From Bathynomus jamesi (Eukaryota > Arthropoda > Malacostraca > Isopoda > Cirolanidae): a stretch of DNA of 64,000 bases. The position numbers and the translations under genes are program-made. The stretch covers positions 93,763 through 157,762 of the forward strand of contig JAJOZX010009457.1 of assembly GCA_023014485.1 (NCBI GenBank), written 5' to 3'. This document shows positions 31,855 through 44,025 of this stretch, one piece after another (within the stretch, counting starts at the first letter, position 1; every line of letters begins with the position of its first letter). The notes under the pieces are model-generated. The model did no database searches and had not been told where the DNA came from. It saw only the letters and a list, made by a program, of their open reading frames with translations.

Positions 31855-33217
31855 GAAAATGAAAATGAAAATGAAAAGGTTTATTGGCAGACTATAGTCC
31901 TTATGACAAATATTATTAATACAATGACAGTTCATACACTAAGAATAGAAATATATACAATTGATTAGAAATAATACTGCACTGTCGAAGTTAAGTGGAG
32001 CTACAGACAGACGTTTTCGTACCAAAAAGTCCATAGCTTAGAGGATAAATGGCAGGACTCATGGATAGCTTGGATGATCGGGTTGGTTGATTTTTTAATT
32101 CTTTGCATTAGACTGTGTTGAGCACGTCTTGTTACCTCCGGGAAGCTCGGGACATTGCGGGTAGCAAACATTTGCGAAGCTGAGCATCTCGAGGGTAATT
32201 TATGTAAGAGTCTAAAAGACCTGTTGTACAGCAAATTTAGGGTTCTGCCAGAACCTTTTTTATAATTCACCCAGAGTTGCTGACCGTATATATTATTGCA
32301 GAAAGTACGAAAGAGTGTGTCTTTAGCTTCACTTGTACAGAAACGAAAGTTCCTTATGGTCATATTCGCTTTAGCACACAGGCTTCGAGATTGTTTTCTT
32401 ATATCCGAGTCATCACTCAGGGAGCTGGTAATAGTTTGACCCAAATACTTAAACTCTTGTACTTCCTCAATTACTTCACCATTCATTTTAAACCTTATAT
32501 CAGCTGGCTGATTACAGCTTTTCGGATGAAATTGCATAACCTTAGTTTTTGTAACATTAAAAAGAATATCATGTTTCTGCGAATACACTTCGCAGACATT
32601 TAGTAGCCGATCCAGACCTTTAACAGAAGGACTTATTAACACCACATCATCGGCATAAACTAAGTTATTTATCCTTGCGTTATCTATACAACATCCCACA
32701 GTTGCCTCATTAAGTGAAGCAATTAATCCGTCGATATACACATTAAACAGCATAGGGGAGAGCAAGGAACCTTGTCTCACCCCGCAAGAGGAGCCAAAAC
32801 ACTCGGATAGTACATTGTCCCACCTAACAGTGAAAGATTGGTAGGAATACCAAAATTTCAATAAATTTAATATGTACATGGGAACCTTCCTGTCTTCTAG
32901 TTTTGCAAATAAAATATTGTGGTTCACCCTATCATATGCCTTACTTATATCAAGGAAACAGCTATAAATAGTTGAATTACTGTCAATGTATTTAGATATT
33001 GTTTCTTTAAGTACATAGATACACAGGTCAGTTGAGTGAGACCTTTTAAAGCCAAACTGATTAGGAGATGTCCATAGGAAATCATTTAATCGGAGTAACG
33101 AGAGTTTTTCTAGTAGTTTCGAGAAGCAGGAAGCGACAGCAATAGGCCTGTAATTATTGCTGGACAGAATGTCTCCGTACTTATTTTTGACCAGGGGCAA
33201 GATATATACCCTCATTA
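31855..33217 (-). mobile_element. 5'-truncated non-LTR LINE in the left PLE arm
   Basis: The element interrupts the palindrome arm exactly: TTATTACATTTATT sits on one side and TTATTACCCTTATT on the other, a probable target duplication of about 15 bp with two mismatches. Read on the minus strand it ends with a simple tail of TTTTCA units (31855-31880 on the plus strand). The arm without the insertion (34885-34910) shows the empty site. Confidence 0.85.
32001..33215 (-). CDS. Reverse transcriptase of a truncated LINE
   Basis: An intact frame of 404 codons. The RT motifs are in order: SSNNYRPIAVASCFSKLLEK (about residue 18), NQFGFKRSHSTDLCIYVLKE, CFLDISKAYDRVNHNILFAK, GVRQGSLLSPMLFNVYIDGL, the catalytic YADDVVLIS, and KFKYLG-type thumb motif EFKYLGQTI. 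The C-terminal quarter reads RSFRLLHKLPSRCSASQMFA. The endonuclease and first RT motif are absent because the element is 5'-truncated. I place it in the CR1/L2/Jockey-type LINE group without choosing a clade. The absence of stops points to a fairly recent insertion. Confidence 0.88.
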   Translation of the reverse strand: MRVYILPLVKNKYGDILSSNNYRPIAVASCFSKLLEKLSLLRLNDFLWTSPNQFGFKRSHSTDLCIYVLKETISKYIDSNSTIYSCFLDISKAYDRVNHNILFAKLEDRKVPMYILNLLKFWYSYQSFTVRWDNVLSECFGSSCGVRQGSLLSPMLFNVYIDGLIASLNEATVGCCIDNARINNLVYADDVVLISPSVKGLDRLLNVCEVYSQKHDILFNVTKTKVMQFHPKSCNQPADIRFKMNGEVIEEVQEFKYLGQTITSSLSDDSDIRKQSRSLCAKANMTIRNFRFCTSEAKDTLFRTFCNNIYGQQLWVNYKKGSGRTLNLLYNRSFRLLHKLPSRCSASQMFATRNVPSFPEVTRRAQHSLMQRIKKSTNPIIQAIHESCHLSSKLWTFWYENVCL

Positions 33218-33804
33218 TTACCCTTATTATTAAATATGTTACATTTAATATTGTATTATTATTTATTACAGAAATTATAAATTTATTATTACATTGATTA
33301 TTACATTGTTGTTTATTATACGAAAATTACAAACCGAAAAACAAATGAAAAAGGGGGGGGGGGGGCGAGGAAGGAACCTTCAAGCGACCGCTACGAATAA
33401 ATTAGGTCCCGTTCTTCCGACACAGGAAGGGCATTTTTATTAAAGGGACCCGCTTATAAGTACATTCGCATGAATTTAAACTATATACGTGTTCTATACA
33501 TTTATTATTCAATTTATTACATTTAATATTGCATTGTTATTTATTACAGAAATTATAAATTTATTATTACATTGATTATTTATTGATTATTTATTATTGT
33601 TATTTATTATGCAGAAATTGTAAACCGAAACCGGAAGGGCATTTTATTACAGGGTCCCGCTTATAAGTACATACGCTCAAATTAAAACAATTTTCTTGTT
33701 CTATACATACAGATTCTACTATTTTGACATAATTACTGCATTGATTATTGCACTTACATATTTTTTTTTAACATTTATTATTATTACCTTTACCCTAATT
33801 ACAC

Positions 33805-34029
33805 TTATGTTAGAACCCGTTCACCCGACTCCGTAAGGGATTTTTTGACCAAAAATCTCATTAAAGGGTCTAACTTATAGGTACCCTCGTACAAATTAAA
33901 ATTATCTGCTTGTTCTATACACACAGATTCTATTATTTTTCTTTTGACAAAATTATTACATTTATAAAGTACTTTACTTGATTCCCAATCTATAGCATGA
34001 TTATTTTGGCTACCGTGATGAAAATGCAA
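33805..34029 (-). pseudogene. PLE GIY-YIG endonuclease C-terminal fragment (left arm)
   Basis: HFHHGSQNNHAIDWESSKVL then YKCNNFVKRKIIESVCIEQA and NLYEGTYKLDPLMRF match the end of the PLE endonuclease at 43100-43362 in layout (H-x-x-x-x-N-H-x-I-D-W, then RKIIES, then LDP). Only about 74 codons remain. Mirror copy at 34026-34304. Confidence 0.78.
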
Positions 34030-34304
34030 CCCGTATTAAGGAACACAAATATGCCTTCAGAAGTTGTAACACCAATAATGCTATTTTTCATCACGGTAGC
34101 CAAAATAATCATGCTATAGATTGGGAATCAAGTAAAGTACTTTATAAATGTAATAATTTTGTCAAAAGAAAAATAATAGAATCTGTGTGTATAGAACAAG
34201 CAGATAATTTTAATTTGTACGAGGGTACCTATAAGTTAGACCCTTTAATGAGATTTTTGGTCAAAAAATCCCTTACGGAGTCGGGTGAACGGGTTCTAAC
34301 ATAA
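34026..34304 (+). pseudogene. PLE GIY-YIG endonuclease C-terminal fragment (right arm)
   Basis: Starting in the loop it reads RIKEHKYAFRSCNTNNAIFH then HGSQNNHAIDWESSKVLYKC and ends SLTESGERVLT-stop. The R-x-x-EH motif is the second conserved block of GIY-YIG nucleases. The GIY-YIG block itself is missing, so the copy begins partway into the domain. Confidence 0.8.
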
Positions 34305-35093
34305 ATGTAATTAGGGTAAAGGTAATAATAATAAATGTTAAAAAAAAATATGTAAGTGCAATAATCAATGCAGTAATTATGTCAAAATAGTAGAATCTGT
34401 ATGTATAGAACAAGAAGATAGTTTTAATTTGTGCGAATGTACTTATAAGCGGGACCCTGTGATAAAATGCCCTTCCGGTTTCGGTTTACAATTTCTGCAT
34501 AATAAATAACAATAATAAATAATCAATAAATAATCAATGTAATAATAAATTTATAATTTCTGTAATAAATAACAATGCAATATTAAATGTAATAAATTGA
34601 ATAATAAATGTATAATAAATGTATAGAACAAGTATATAGTTTAAATTCATGCGAATGTACTTATAAGCGGGTCCCTTTAATAAAAATGCCCTTCCTGTGT
34701 CGGAAGAACGGGACCTAATTTATTCGTAGCGGTCGCTTGAAGGTTCCTTCCTCGCCCCCCCCCCCTTTTTTCATTTGTTTTTCGGTTTGTAATTTTCGTA
34801 TAATAAACAACAATGTAATAATCAATGTAATAATAAATTTATAATTTCTGTGATAAATAATAATACAATATTAAATGTAACATATTTAATAATAAATGTA
34901 ATAATTATGTAAAATAATAGAAGCTATATGTATACAAGAAGATAGTTTTTAAATTTATGCGAATGTGTTTAAAAAGCGGGTCCCTTTAATAAAATGCCCT
35001 TCCACTGTCGGGATAACGGGACCTAATCTATGTGCGAATTTATTAAACGCTCTGGACTGTTTTCCCTCTTGTTTTTGGTTCATTCGTTTTTCT

Positions 35094-35130
35094 GTATCCA
35101 CCCGAAGAGGATGCCAGTGGGCATCGAAAC
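35094..35130 (+). ncRNA. Hammerhead-like hairpin at the PLE end
   Basis: CCGAAGAG (35102-35109) is followed by a perfect 6-bp stem GATGCC/GGCATC with loop AGTG, then GAAAC (35126-35130). Hammerhead cores are CUGANGA-stem II-GAAA; here the U of CUGA is C. PLEs are known to carry hammerhead motifs in their terminal repeats. The mirrored copy lies on the minus strand at about 31612-31648. Activity is uncertain. Confidence 0.5.
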
Positions 35131-35199
35131 TGTTGTGGAAATAAACTCTGTCTATTAGAGTGGGTTTTTATTATCAAGCCACATTCAGTTGCAGGTCCG

Positions 35200-36959
<1,760 letters not shown>

Positions 36960-37084
36960 GGCGGGGGGAGGGGGTCAACTCTTTGGAATTGGAATTGCAG
37001 TCATGTAATTTACATTATGTCTCCATAACGGAGATGGTTGGTTGGCTGTTCCGTTTTAAGTCCTTTGTTTACCAGAGAGAACTG

Positions 37085-37250
37085 ATGGGGATGGGAGAGC
37101 ATAACGCCACCAACCGAGTAAAATAAGTCCCCTTTAAAAGAACGGGATCACTGAGTCGAACAAAATACATTACGTGCAGCAAGCTCGTCACTGCTCCCCT
37201 CTCGCCACTCCCATCGGAAATAATTGCAACTTAGTTAATGGAGTGTTCGT
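37085..37250. repeat. Dispersed repeat shared with 27640-27800
   Basis: Same conserved blocks as listed for 27640-27800, in the same orientation. No coding capacity. Confidence 0.6.
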
Positions 37251-37486
37251 AAGAGGTTAAAAAAAATTCTAAAATGAGTACATATAACAAATATTGTTTA
37301 TGTTTATAAGGTAAAACTTTACACACACACACACACGTACCTTCTTCAAAAATAGAATGGATTTCTTTTCAAATCGAAGAAAAGGAGGTTAAACTTACTT
37401 AAACGCAAACTTATTTTCATAAAACTGTAATAATAATTAATTCTTGCTTATTTGTAATCTAAAAAAACTAACATTTTGCTGCTTTG

Positions 37487-37711
37487 TTACTGTTTCATCA
37501 TATCGTAAAGACATATTGCTTCACTATCCAACCCCACCAGGTACAAAACATCCTCGGTAGTTAGGGTGCCTTTGGCACCTCCACTTTCATTCCCCATAAC
37601 CTCTTTGGGCACTTTCTGGGTCCGTGGAACAGCAGGGGTATTCTGAACTTCCGACAGACCTTGGCCTTCAGAAATCAATTTTGAACTTGAAGAATCTTCT
37701 TTGGAATTCAT
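37487..37711 (-). CDS. Small open frame or exon, not recognised
   Basis: 74 codons: MNSKEDSSSSKLISEGQGLS then EVQNTPAVPRTQKVPKEVMG and TTEDVLYLVGLDSEAICLYD. The ATG is in a fair context (AATATGAA), and composition is less biased than in neighbouring junk frames. It could be a 5' exon or a small protein, or chance. I see no partner exon and no known domain. Confidence 0.25.
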   Translation of the reverse strand: MNSKEDSSSSKLISEGQGLSEVQNTPAVPRTQKVPKEVMGNESGGAKGTLTTEDVLYLVGLDSEAICLYDMMKQ

Positions 37712-38097
37712 ATTTTATTTTTAAAAAAGTTAATACTTTTATTTAAAAGTCAGTTTGAAAGATTTGAATAAACTAAACATTTGACAATATATATTATTTT
37801 ATCTTATCTTTCAATTAAAAAACTATATATTAAAGTATTTATGTAAACATCACTGGAGGAATTTAATTAAGCTAAAAATATTATGGTTCCAGATTTATAA
37901 GACTTCTCCAACGCGTACCAAATGGAAGACTGACTTCCCTCGACAATTTGAAGTCGAGAAAAAACATTCTAGGACAGAATCGTTCCTCTGACGTCACAAA
38001 AAGGGGAAACCTTCAAGTGCCTCTGTGACGTCATAGCTACGTCATGTTTTGGTCTCCCGCCAAAACGGAAATGTTCATTAAGGTAGCCTCGTTGTTC

Positions 38098-38130
38098 TTC
38101 TTCTTCTTCTTCTTCTTCTTCTTCTTCTTT
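38098..38130. repeat. (TTC)n microsatellite
   Basis: About eleven TTC units in an AT-rich region. Confidence 0.95.
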
Positions 38131-38228
38131 TCTAGGCTAATTGCTCGTAACGAATGAAATACAATCATAGTTATAATAATTAATATAATGATATAAAAGT
38201 TTATATAAAGGCGAAAGTTAAATTCAAG

Positions 38229-38260
<32 letters not shown>

Positions 38261-38262
38261 GA

Positions 38263-38896
38263 TAAAAACGAAGACGTAGAGCAAAAAAGTCATTATATTT
38301 GGCTGCAGCCGACGTTTCGGGCAACTCTTTCAAGGCCTAATAAATAAAAGCTAAAATTAAAGCATTAAATTTTTGAACTCCAGTTTAAATATTGATTCTA
38401 GCTGTTACCCCCTTTATATTAATTAGAATACCTACAAACTAAAAAATTTTTATTTTATTTTTATTTTTTCCCCTTGTGACCCTGTCTCCTTTTCGCCTCA
38501 GTTTTTTGTGGCTGTCAAGTGAACATGGTATGTTTGGTGTACTTTTGTGTTTTTTCGTTTGACTTTTTTATTAGTAAAGTTTTTTAACTATTTTATGTTT
38601 GAATGTTTTTAGTTTTTAAGTTTTTTTTTATCATTCGTATATTTTTGTCATTTATATAATTTTACTTTTGATTTGTTTTTGGCTCATGCCTCTTTTATGC
38701 TCTGTAATTTAAATTTTTATTCTTGAACAGTTTTAATTTTGTACTTTAAATTAGTTTTAGTTTTTGACATTCGTATATTTTTGTCATGCATTAATTTTAG
38801 CTTTTATTTATTAGGCCTTGAAAATGGGTAGAGTTGCCCGAAACGTCGGCTGCAGCCAAATATAATGACTTTTTGCTCTACGTCTTCGTTTTATCC
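38263..38896. mobile_element. Inverted Penelope-type terminal repeats around a short interior
   Basis: Bases 38263-38355 and 38796-38896 are inverted copies (AAAACGAAGACGTAGAGCAA ... GGCTGCAGCCGACGTTTCGG). They enclose about 440 bp of AT-rich non-coding DNA and are flanked on both sides by TA tracts. Each arm has the hairpin CTTGAAA...GAGTTGCCCGAAACGTC, a hammerhead-like pattern typical of PLE ends; the left copy lacks 8 bases of it. Confidence 0.65.
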
Positions 38897-38931
38897 CAAA
38901 TGTAAAACTACGTCTCCTTAGGAGGGATCCT

Positions 38932-38976
<45 letters not shown>

Positions 38977-38993
38977 TATATATACACACACAT

Positions 38994-39149
38994 GCAGGGT
39001 GGCGCAAAAGTCAGGAGTCAAAGGAGCCAGAGGGGATTTTTTTTCCGTTTTATGACCGCCACTGTTTTTAAATAAAAATTAATTTTCTAGTTAAAAACTT
39101 ATAACATGCAATGATGACCCTTTGACTTCTGACTATTGCGCCACCCTCC
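38994..39149. mobile_element. Mariner-type MITE, about 155 bp
   Basis: The left end GCAGGGTGGCGCAAAAGTCA and the right end, reversed, GGAGGGTGGCGCAATAGTCA are inverted repeats, with GAGTCAAAGG/GAAGTCAAAGG inside. It has no coding capacity. Confidence 0.8.
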
Positions 39150-39613
39150 GTGTGTGTGCGCGCGCGCGCGCGTAATAGTACAAACATAACATTTAGGACA
39201 CATAAAGTAAATCTATTTATGAATTTAAAAGATGATCATTCATATAATAGTTATTTAGCTACAAAACTGTAATTCAATTAATAATTGTAATGAATCGTAA
39301 TTAAAAGAGAAAGTTAGTTAATATTTAATATAGGTACTGTATATTAATAATAAATAATCTCAAACACTTTGTTTTAAAGTTGATGATCAGAGAATTTTTT
39401 TTGCAGAAAGTCTACGGGATAAAGAACTCTTATTTCGATAAATACAGGGTCCTACAAAAGATATTATACGGTGATTTACGAGATTTATATATACTGTACA
39501 TTATATTTATTTATTACGAGTTGTATAAAAGAGAAAAATATTTTTCAGAACTAAATCATATAGCCTTCAAATATGTAAGTATTGGCGATAATTCATTACG
39601 AAAGGGGTGTGTA

Positions 39614-39647
<34 letters not shown>

Positions 39648-39652
<5 letters not shown>

Positions 39653-39797
39653 AATAAAACCACGAAGGAAAGGAAACACAAAATGGTGCTCAAGCGCTTT
39701 CGTCTAATGACATCCTCAGGAACACTGAAGTACATAAAAAGGTTAAGCCTATATATAGGTTACAGAAAGAAAAAAAGAAAAAATAAATAACATACAT

Positions 39798-39854
<57 letters not shown>

Positions 39855-39871
39855 CATATCTATATATACAA

Positions 39872-39904
<33 letters not shown>

Positions 39905-41830
39905 TATACAATAAACAGAGAAGTAAAAATAAAAAATTAAAAATTAAAACCTTAAAGGATTACCAGTGAGGCGTACAGATTTGTAAGGAAAAATATCGAT
40001 TTTTAGCACAAGATCAAATGGATTATAAAAATACAAATTTATACTGGAACTCTGCCCGGGTTTTAACACACTGCTGCCTATGGTCAGGTTTCGATATATA
40101 TAAAAAAATAAAATGCAAATTAAAAGTTAATAAAGTAGAAGATAAGTTTACCAAAGATTTAATGTTTTACCCTTCTTATCTAAATCTGTTTTAAAGGAAT
40201 TCAAAATAACAGGATCGAGTTGAAAAAGACCTTTGCTTATGTTGAAGTTATTTGAAAGTTGGATAATGGCAGACTCAAGAATATTTCTATTAACAATGTT
40301 GCTTGAATGGAATAAAACTGAAGCATTATTCCAATCAATACAGTGGGCTAACTCTGACAAATGGACAAAAAGGGCACTGGACAACTGTCCTGTTCTAACG
40401 GAATATTGATGCTGTTTTATACGTGTGTGCAAATCCTTTCCCGTCTGACCTATGTAAAAGGAATCACATTGTTTACAACCAATTTTATAGATAATGCCTG
40501 AATTATTGGTAGGGCTATTTTTTACTATGATATTTTTCACAATATTGTTATATGAAAATACTACATTAATATCCAAAAGTTTAAGTACATTAGCAATGCC
40601 CAAAAAGCCCGGGAAAAATGGAAGTACTAAATATTTTTTGACAAAGTACGAGTGTTAATATTGACACGATAGAAAGTTCGTTTTGCCTTGTTGAGACAAG
40701 ATTCCATAAACGCAGATGGATAACACAAATCACTTCCAATACCGTTGATTTTTTCCAATTCGGCATCGATGTATTCCGGACTGGCGATCCTAAGGGCGCG
40801 GAGAAACATTGATGAAAATATGGCCTTCTTAGTGGGGGTATCATGTCCCGAGTAAAAGTGTACGTAGGACAAATTGTTTGTCGTTTTCCGATAGATACTA
40901 AACTTAAAACCTGGGCTTTCCCTATGTACACGCACATCCAAAAATGGGATTGAATTGTCTTGCTCAACTTCTAAAGTAAACTTAATGGAGGGGACTTGAT
41001 CATTTAATTGAAGGAGGAAGCTATCCAGGTCACGATTCATGGGCCAGATACACAAAATATCGTCGACGTACCGCAACCAAGGGATGCCAACCCCCAGGAT
41101 TCTCGGAATATAGGTAATTTCGAAAAACTCCATATAAATATTGGAGAGGAGGGGCGATAAGGGGTTGCCCATAGCCATCCCAAAAACTTGTTGATAATAC
41201 TCGTTATTGAAAGTGAATTTACAGTCTTTGATGCAAAGCTTAATGAGTTCCAAAACAATGTGTGAAGGTAGTGGCAGGTCATACTTATGTAATTCTTGGG
41301 AGAGAAAGTCAAGCATATCGTCAATCGGCACTTTTGTAAACAATGAACAAACATCAAAACTGATCAATTTATCGTTAGTTTCAGTACGTGCATTATTCAA
41401 TTTTTCCGTAAGATCCATGGAATTTTTTACATGTGAATCAGAGATAGTTCCGAGAATGGGGGACAAGACTTTGACAAGCCATTTGGAGAGTTTATAAGTA
41501 ATAGAGCCCACCGAGCTAATAATAGGGCGCATAGGGTTACCAGGTTTGTGGGTTTTAATAAGACCGTAAAGGTAGGGCAGAGCAGGTGAAGTGGACATGA
41601 AAAGCGGAATTAAGTCCTTATGATCTTTGAGAAGGCGTTTCAAGCCACTATTAAATGATTTGATGACGTCATCCTGCGGGTTCTTCCTAAGTTTGGTGTA
41701 TGTGGCGGGGTCCTGGAGAAGCTCGTTCATCTTTCCGATGTAGTCCACTTTGTCCATAATAACTATGGTGTTAGTCTTGTCTGCTTTAGTAATATGGAGC
41801 TCCCCATCTTTTTTTAATTGTGAGAGAACC
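39648..41830 (-). mobile_element. Left (minus-strand) copy of an inverted PLE pair
   Basis: Bases 39648-41684 are the inverted repeat of 41828-43966, and 41685-41827 is a unique spacer that belongs to this copy's coding sequence. Outer features mirror the right copy: TA/CA tracts, hammerhead-like hairpin at 39697-39720, and the 3' non-coding segment. This copy extends about 50 codons further 5' than its partner. Confidence 0.9.
40148..41757 (-). pseudogene. PLE RT plus GIY-YIG protein with a 1-base deletion
   Basis: The frame starts MDKVDYIGKMNELLQDPATY (open further upstream as DGELHITKADKTNTIVI in the spacer) and is identical in sequence to the plus copy through TRTLSKNI. There one T of a TTTT run is missing (around 40627-40634), giving a premature stop. 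The GIY-YIG part continues in another frame at 40148-40603. The enzyme would otherwise combine PLE reverse transcriptase (YLYGLIKTHKPGNPMRPI, SFDVCSLF, RYVDDIL) and endonuclease. Confidence 0.9.
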
Positions 41831-41865
41831 CGCAGGATGACGTCATCAAATCATTTAATAGTGGC

Positions 41866-43362
41866 TTGAAACGCCTTCTCAAAGATCATAAGGACTTAAT
41901 TCCGCTTTTCATGTCCACTTCACCTGCTCTGCCCTACCTTTACGGTCTTATTAAAACCCACAAACCTGGTAACCCTATGCGCCCTATTATTAGCTCGGTG
42001 GGCTCTATTACTTATAAACTCTCCAAATGGCTTGTCAAAGTCTTGTCCCCCATTCTCGGAACTATCTCTGATTCACATGTAAAAAATTCCATGGATCTTA
42101 CGGAAAAATTGAATAATGCACGTACTGAAACTAACGATAAATTGATCAGTTTTGATGTTTGTTCATTGTTTACAAAAGTGCCGATTGACGATATGCTTGA
42201 CTTTCTCTCCCAAGAATTACATAAGTATGACCTGCCACTACCTTCACACATTGTTTTGGAACTCATTAAGCTTTGCATCAAAGACTGTAAATTCACTTTC
42301 AATAACGAGTATTATCAACAAGTTTTTGGGATGGCTATGGGCAACCCCTTATCGCCCCTCCTCTCCAATATTTATATGGAGTTTTTCGAAATTACCTATA
42401 TTCCGAGAATCCTGGGGGTTGGCATCCCTTGGTTGCGGTACGTCGACGATATTTTGTGTATCTGGCCCATGAATCGTGACCTGGATAGCTTCCTCCTTCA
42501 GTTAAATGATCAAGTCCCCTCCATTAAGTTTACTTTAGAAGTTGAGCAAGACAATTCAATCCCATTTTTGGATGTGCGTGTACATAGGGAAAGCCCAGGT
42601 TTTAAGTTTAGTATCTATCGGAAAACGACAAACAATTTGTCCTACGTACACTTTTACTCGGGACATGATACCCCCACTAAGAAGGCCATATTTTCATCAA
42701 TGTTTCTCCGCGCCCTTAGGATCGCCAGTCCGGAATACATCGATGCCGAATTGGAAAAAATCAACGGTATTGGAAGTGATTTGTGTTATCCATCTGCGTT
42801 TATGGAATCTTGTCTCAACAAGGCAAAACGAACTTTCTATCGTGTCAATATTAACACTCGTACTTTGTCAAAAAATATTTTAGTACTTCCATTTTTCCCG
42901 GGCTTTTTGGGCATTGCTAATGTACTTAAACTTTTGGATATTAATGTAGTATTTTCATATAACAATATTGTGAAAAATATCATAGTAAAAAATAGCCCTA
43001 CCAATAATTCAGGCATTATCTATAAAATTGGTTGTAAACAATGTGATTCCTTTTACATAGGTCAGACGGGAAAGGATTTGCACACACGTATAAAACAGCA
43101 TCAATATTCCGTTAGAACAGGACAGTTGTCCAGTGCCCTTTTTGTCCATTTGTCAGAGTTAGCCCACTGTATTGATTGGAATAATGCTTCAGTTTTATTC
43201 CATTCAAGCAACATTGTTAATAGAAATATTCTTGAGTCTGCCATTATCCAACTTTCAAATAACTTCAACATAAGCAAAGGTCTTTTTCAACTCGATCCTG
43301 TTATTTTGAATTCCTTTAAAACAGATTTAGATAAGAAGGGTAAAACATTAAATCTTTGGTAA
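41866..43362 (+). CDS. Penelope-like reverse transcriptase with GIY-YIG endonuclease, 5'-truncated
   Basis: 498 codons open without stops; the frame actually opens at about 41833 (NPQDDVIKSFNSGLK). PLE RT hallmarks by residue: LIKTHKPGNPMRPIIS (28-43), SFDVCSLF (95-102), GMAMGNPLSP (155-164), catalytic RYVDD (191-195) and the FLDVRVH block (about 234-240). The linker then leads to GIIYKIGCKQC (383-393), YIGQTGKDLHTRIKQH (397-412), the GIY-YIG nuclease with its conserved Arg and a Cys pair, and the terminal LDPVILNSF. PLEs prime reverse transcription at nicks made by this nuclease. The N-terminal RT region is missing because the copy is truncated at the inversion centre. Confidence 0.92.
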   Translation: MKRLLKDHKDLIPLFMSTSPALPYLYGLIKTHKPGNPMRPIISSVGSITYKLSKWLVKVLSPILGTISDSHVKNSMDLTEKLNNARTETNDKLISFDVCSLFTKVPIDDMLDFLSQELHKYDLPLPSHIVLELIKLCIKDCKFTFNNEYYQQVFGMAMGNPLSPLLSNIYMEFFEITYIPRILGVGIPWLRYVDDILCIWPMNRDLDSFLLQLNDQVPSIKFTLEVEQDNSIPFLDVRVHRESPGFKFSIYRKTTNNLSYVHFYSGHDTPTKKAIFSSMFLRALRIASPEYIDAELEKINGIGSDLCYPSAFMESCLNKAKRTFYRVNINTRTLSKNILVLPFFPGFLGIANVLKLLDINVVFSYNNIVKNIIVKNSPTNNSGIIYKIGCKQCDSFYIGQTGKDLHTRIKQHQYSVRTGQLSSALFVHLSELAHCIDWNNASVLFHSSNIVNRNILESAIIQLSNNFNISKGLFQLDPVILNSFKTDLDKKGKTLNLW

Positions 43363-43379
43363 ACTTATCTTCTACTTTA

Positions 43380-43650
43380 TTAACTTTTAATTTGCATTTT
43401 ATTTTTTTATATATATCGAAACCTGACCATAGGCAGCAGTGTGTTAAAACCCGGGCAGAGTTCCAGTATAAATTTGTATTTTTATAATCCATTTGATCTT
43501 GTGCTAAAAATCGATTAACTTTTAATTTGCATTTTATTTTTTTTATATATATCGAAACCTGACCATAGGCAGCAGTGTGTTAAAACCCGGGCAGAGTTCC
43601 AGTATAAATTTGTATTTTTATAATCCATTTGATCTTGTGCTAAAAATCGA
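43380..43650 (+). repeat. 135-bp tandem duplication in the PLE 3' region
   Basis: TTAACTTTTAATTTGCATTT...GTGCTAAAAATCGAT occurs twice (43380-43514, 43515-43650). The left PLE copy has it once, so the duplication arose after the pair formed or in one source copy. Confidence 0.93.
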
Positions 43651-43765
43651 TATTTTTCCTTACAAATCTGTACGCCTCACTGGTAATCCTTTAAGGTTTT
43701 AATTTTTAATTTTTAATTTTGACTTCTCTGTTTATTGTATATATATGTATGTATGTATGTATTTG

Positions 43766-43815
<50 letters not shown>

Positions 43816-43889
43816 ATGTATGTTATTTATTTTTTCTTTTTTTCTTTCTGTAACCTATATATAGGCTTAACCTTTTTATGTACTTCAGT

Positions 43890-43925
43890 GTTCCTGAGGA
43901 TGTCATTAGACGAAAGCGCTTGAGC
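43890..43925 (+). ncRNA. Hammerhead-like motif at the PLE end
   Basis: CTGAGGA (43894-43900), a short hairpin GTC-ATTA-GAC, then GAAA (43912-43915) and GCGCTTGAGC. CUGANGA followed by a stem and GAAA is the hammerhead core. The mirrored copy is on the minus strand at about 39697-39720. Cleavage is unproven and the stem is short. Confidence 0.5.
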
Positions 43926-44025
43926 ACCATTTTGTGTTTCCTTTCCTTCGTGGTTTTATTCATCATAAATATTTTTCACGTGTTACTTTCGTGAAATAAT
44001 TTTCATATATATATATATATATATA

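Larger units (their letters stand above)
31566..35178. mobile_element. Inverted (head-to-head) Penelope-like element pair, later split by a LINE
   Basis: The right arm, 34084-35178, is the reverse complement of 31566-31854 plus 33233-34024, at an estimated 97-99 per cent identity. The loop is about 59 bases (34025-34083). The inner ends encode the C-terminal half of a PLE GIY-YIG domain in each direction. Outward, each arm carries about four degenerate repeats of the segment GAATGTACTTATAAGCGGG...ATAAAATGCCCTTCC. The outer ends hold a hammerhead-like hairpin and AATAAA. A LINE occupies only the left arm (31855-33217), so the inversion predates it. Confidence 0.85.
41828..43966 (+). mobile_element. 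Right (plus-strand) copy of the inverted PLE pair
   Basis: Starts AGAACCCGCAGGATGACGTC at the inversion boundary and ends TGGTTTTATTCATCA. It carries the intact 498-codon frame, a local 135-bp duplication in the 3' non-coding part, TA/TG tracts and a hammerhead-like hairpin near the end. Confidence 0.9.

Noticed and set aside
41037..42472. Additional protein genes antisense or out of frame to the PLE
   Set aside because: These are shadow frames of the conserved PLE coding sequence, mirrored exactly by the inverted copy.
39648..43966. Palindrome as a pure sequencing artefact (missed hairpin adapter)
   Set aside because: The arms differ by an inactivating base, a 135-bp duplication and tract lengths, and a unique 143-bp spacer continues the coding sequence; a read check is still advisable.
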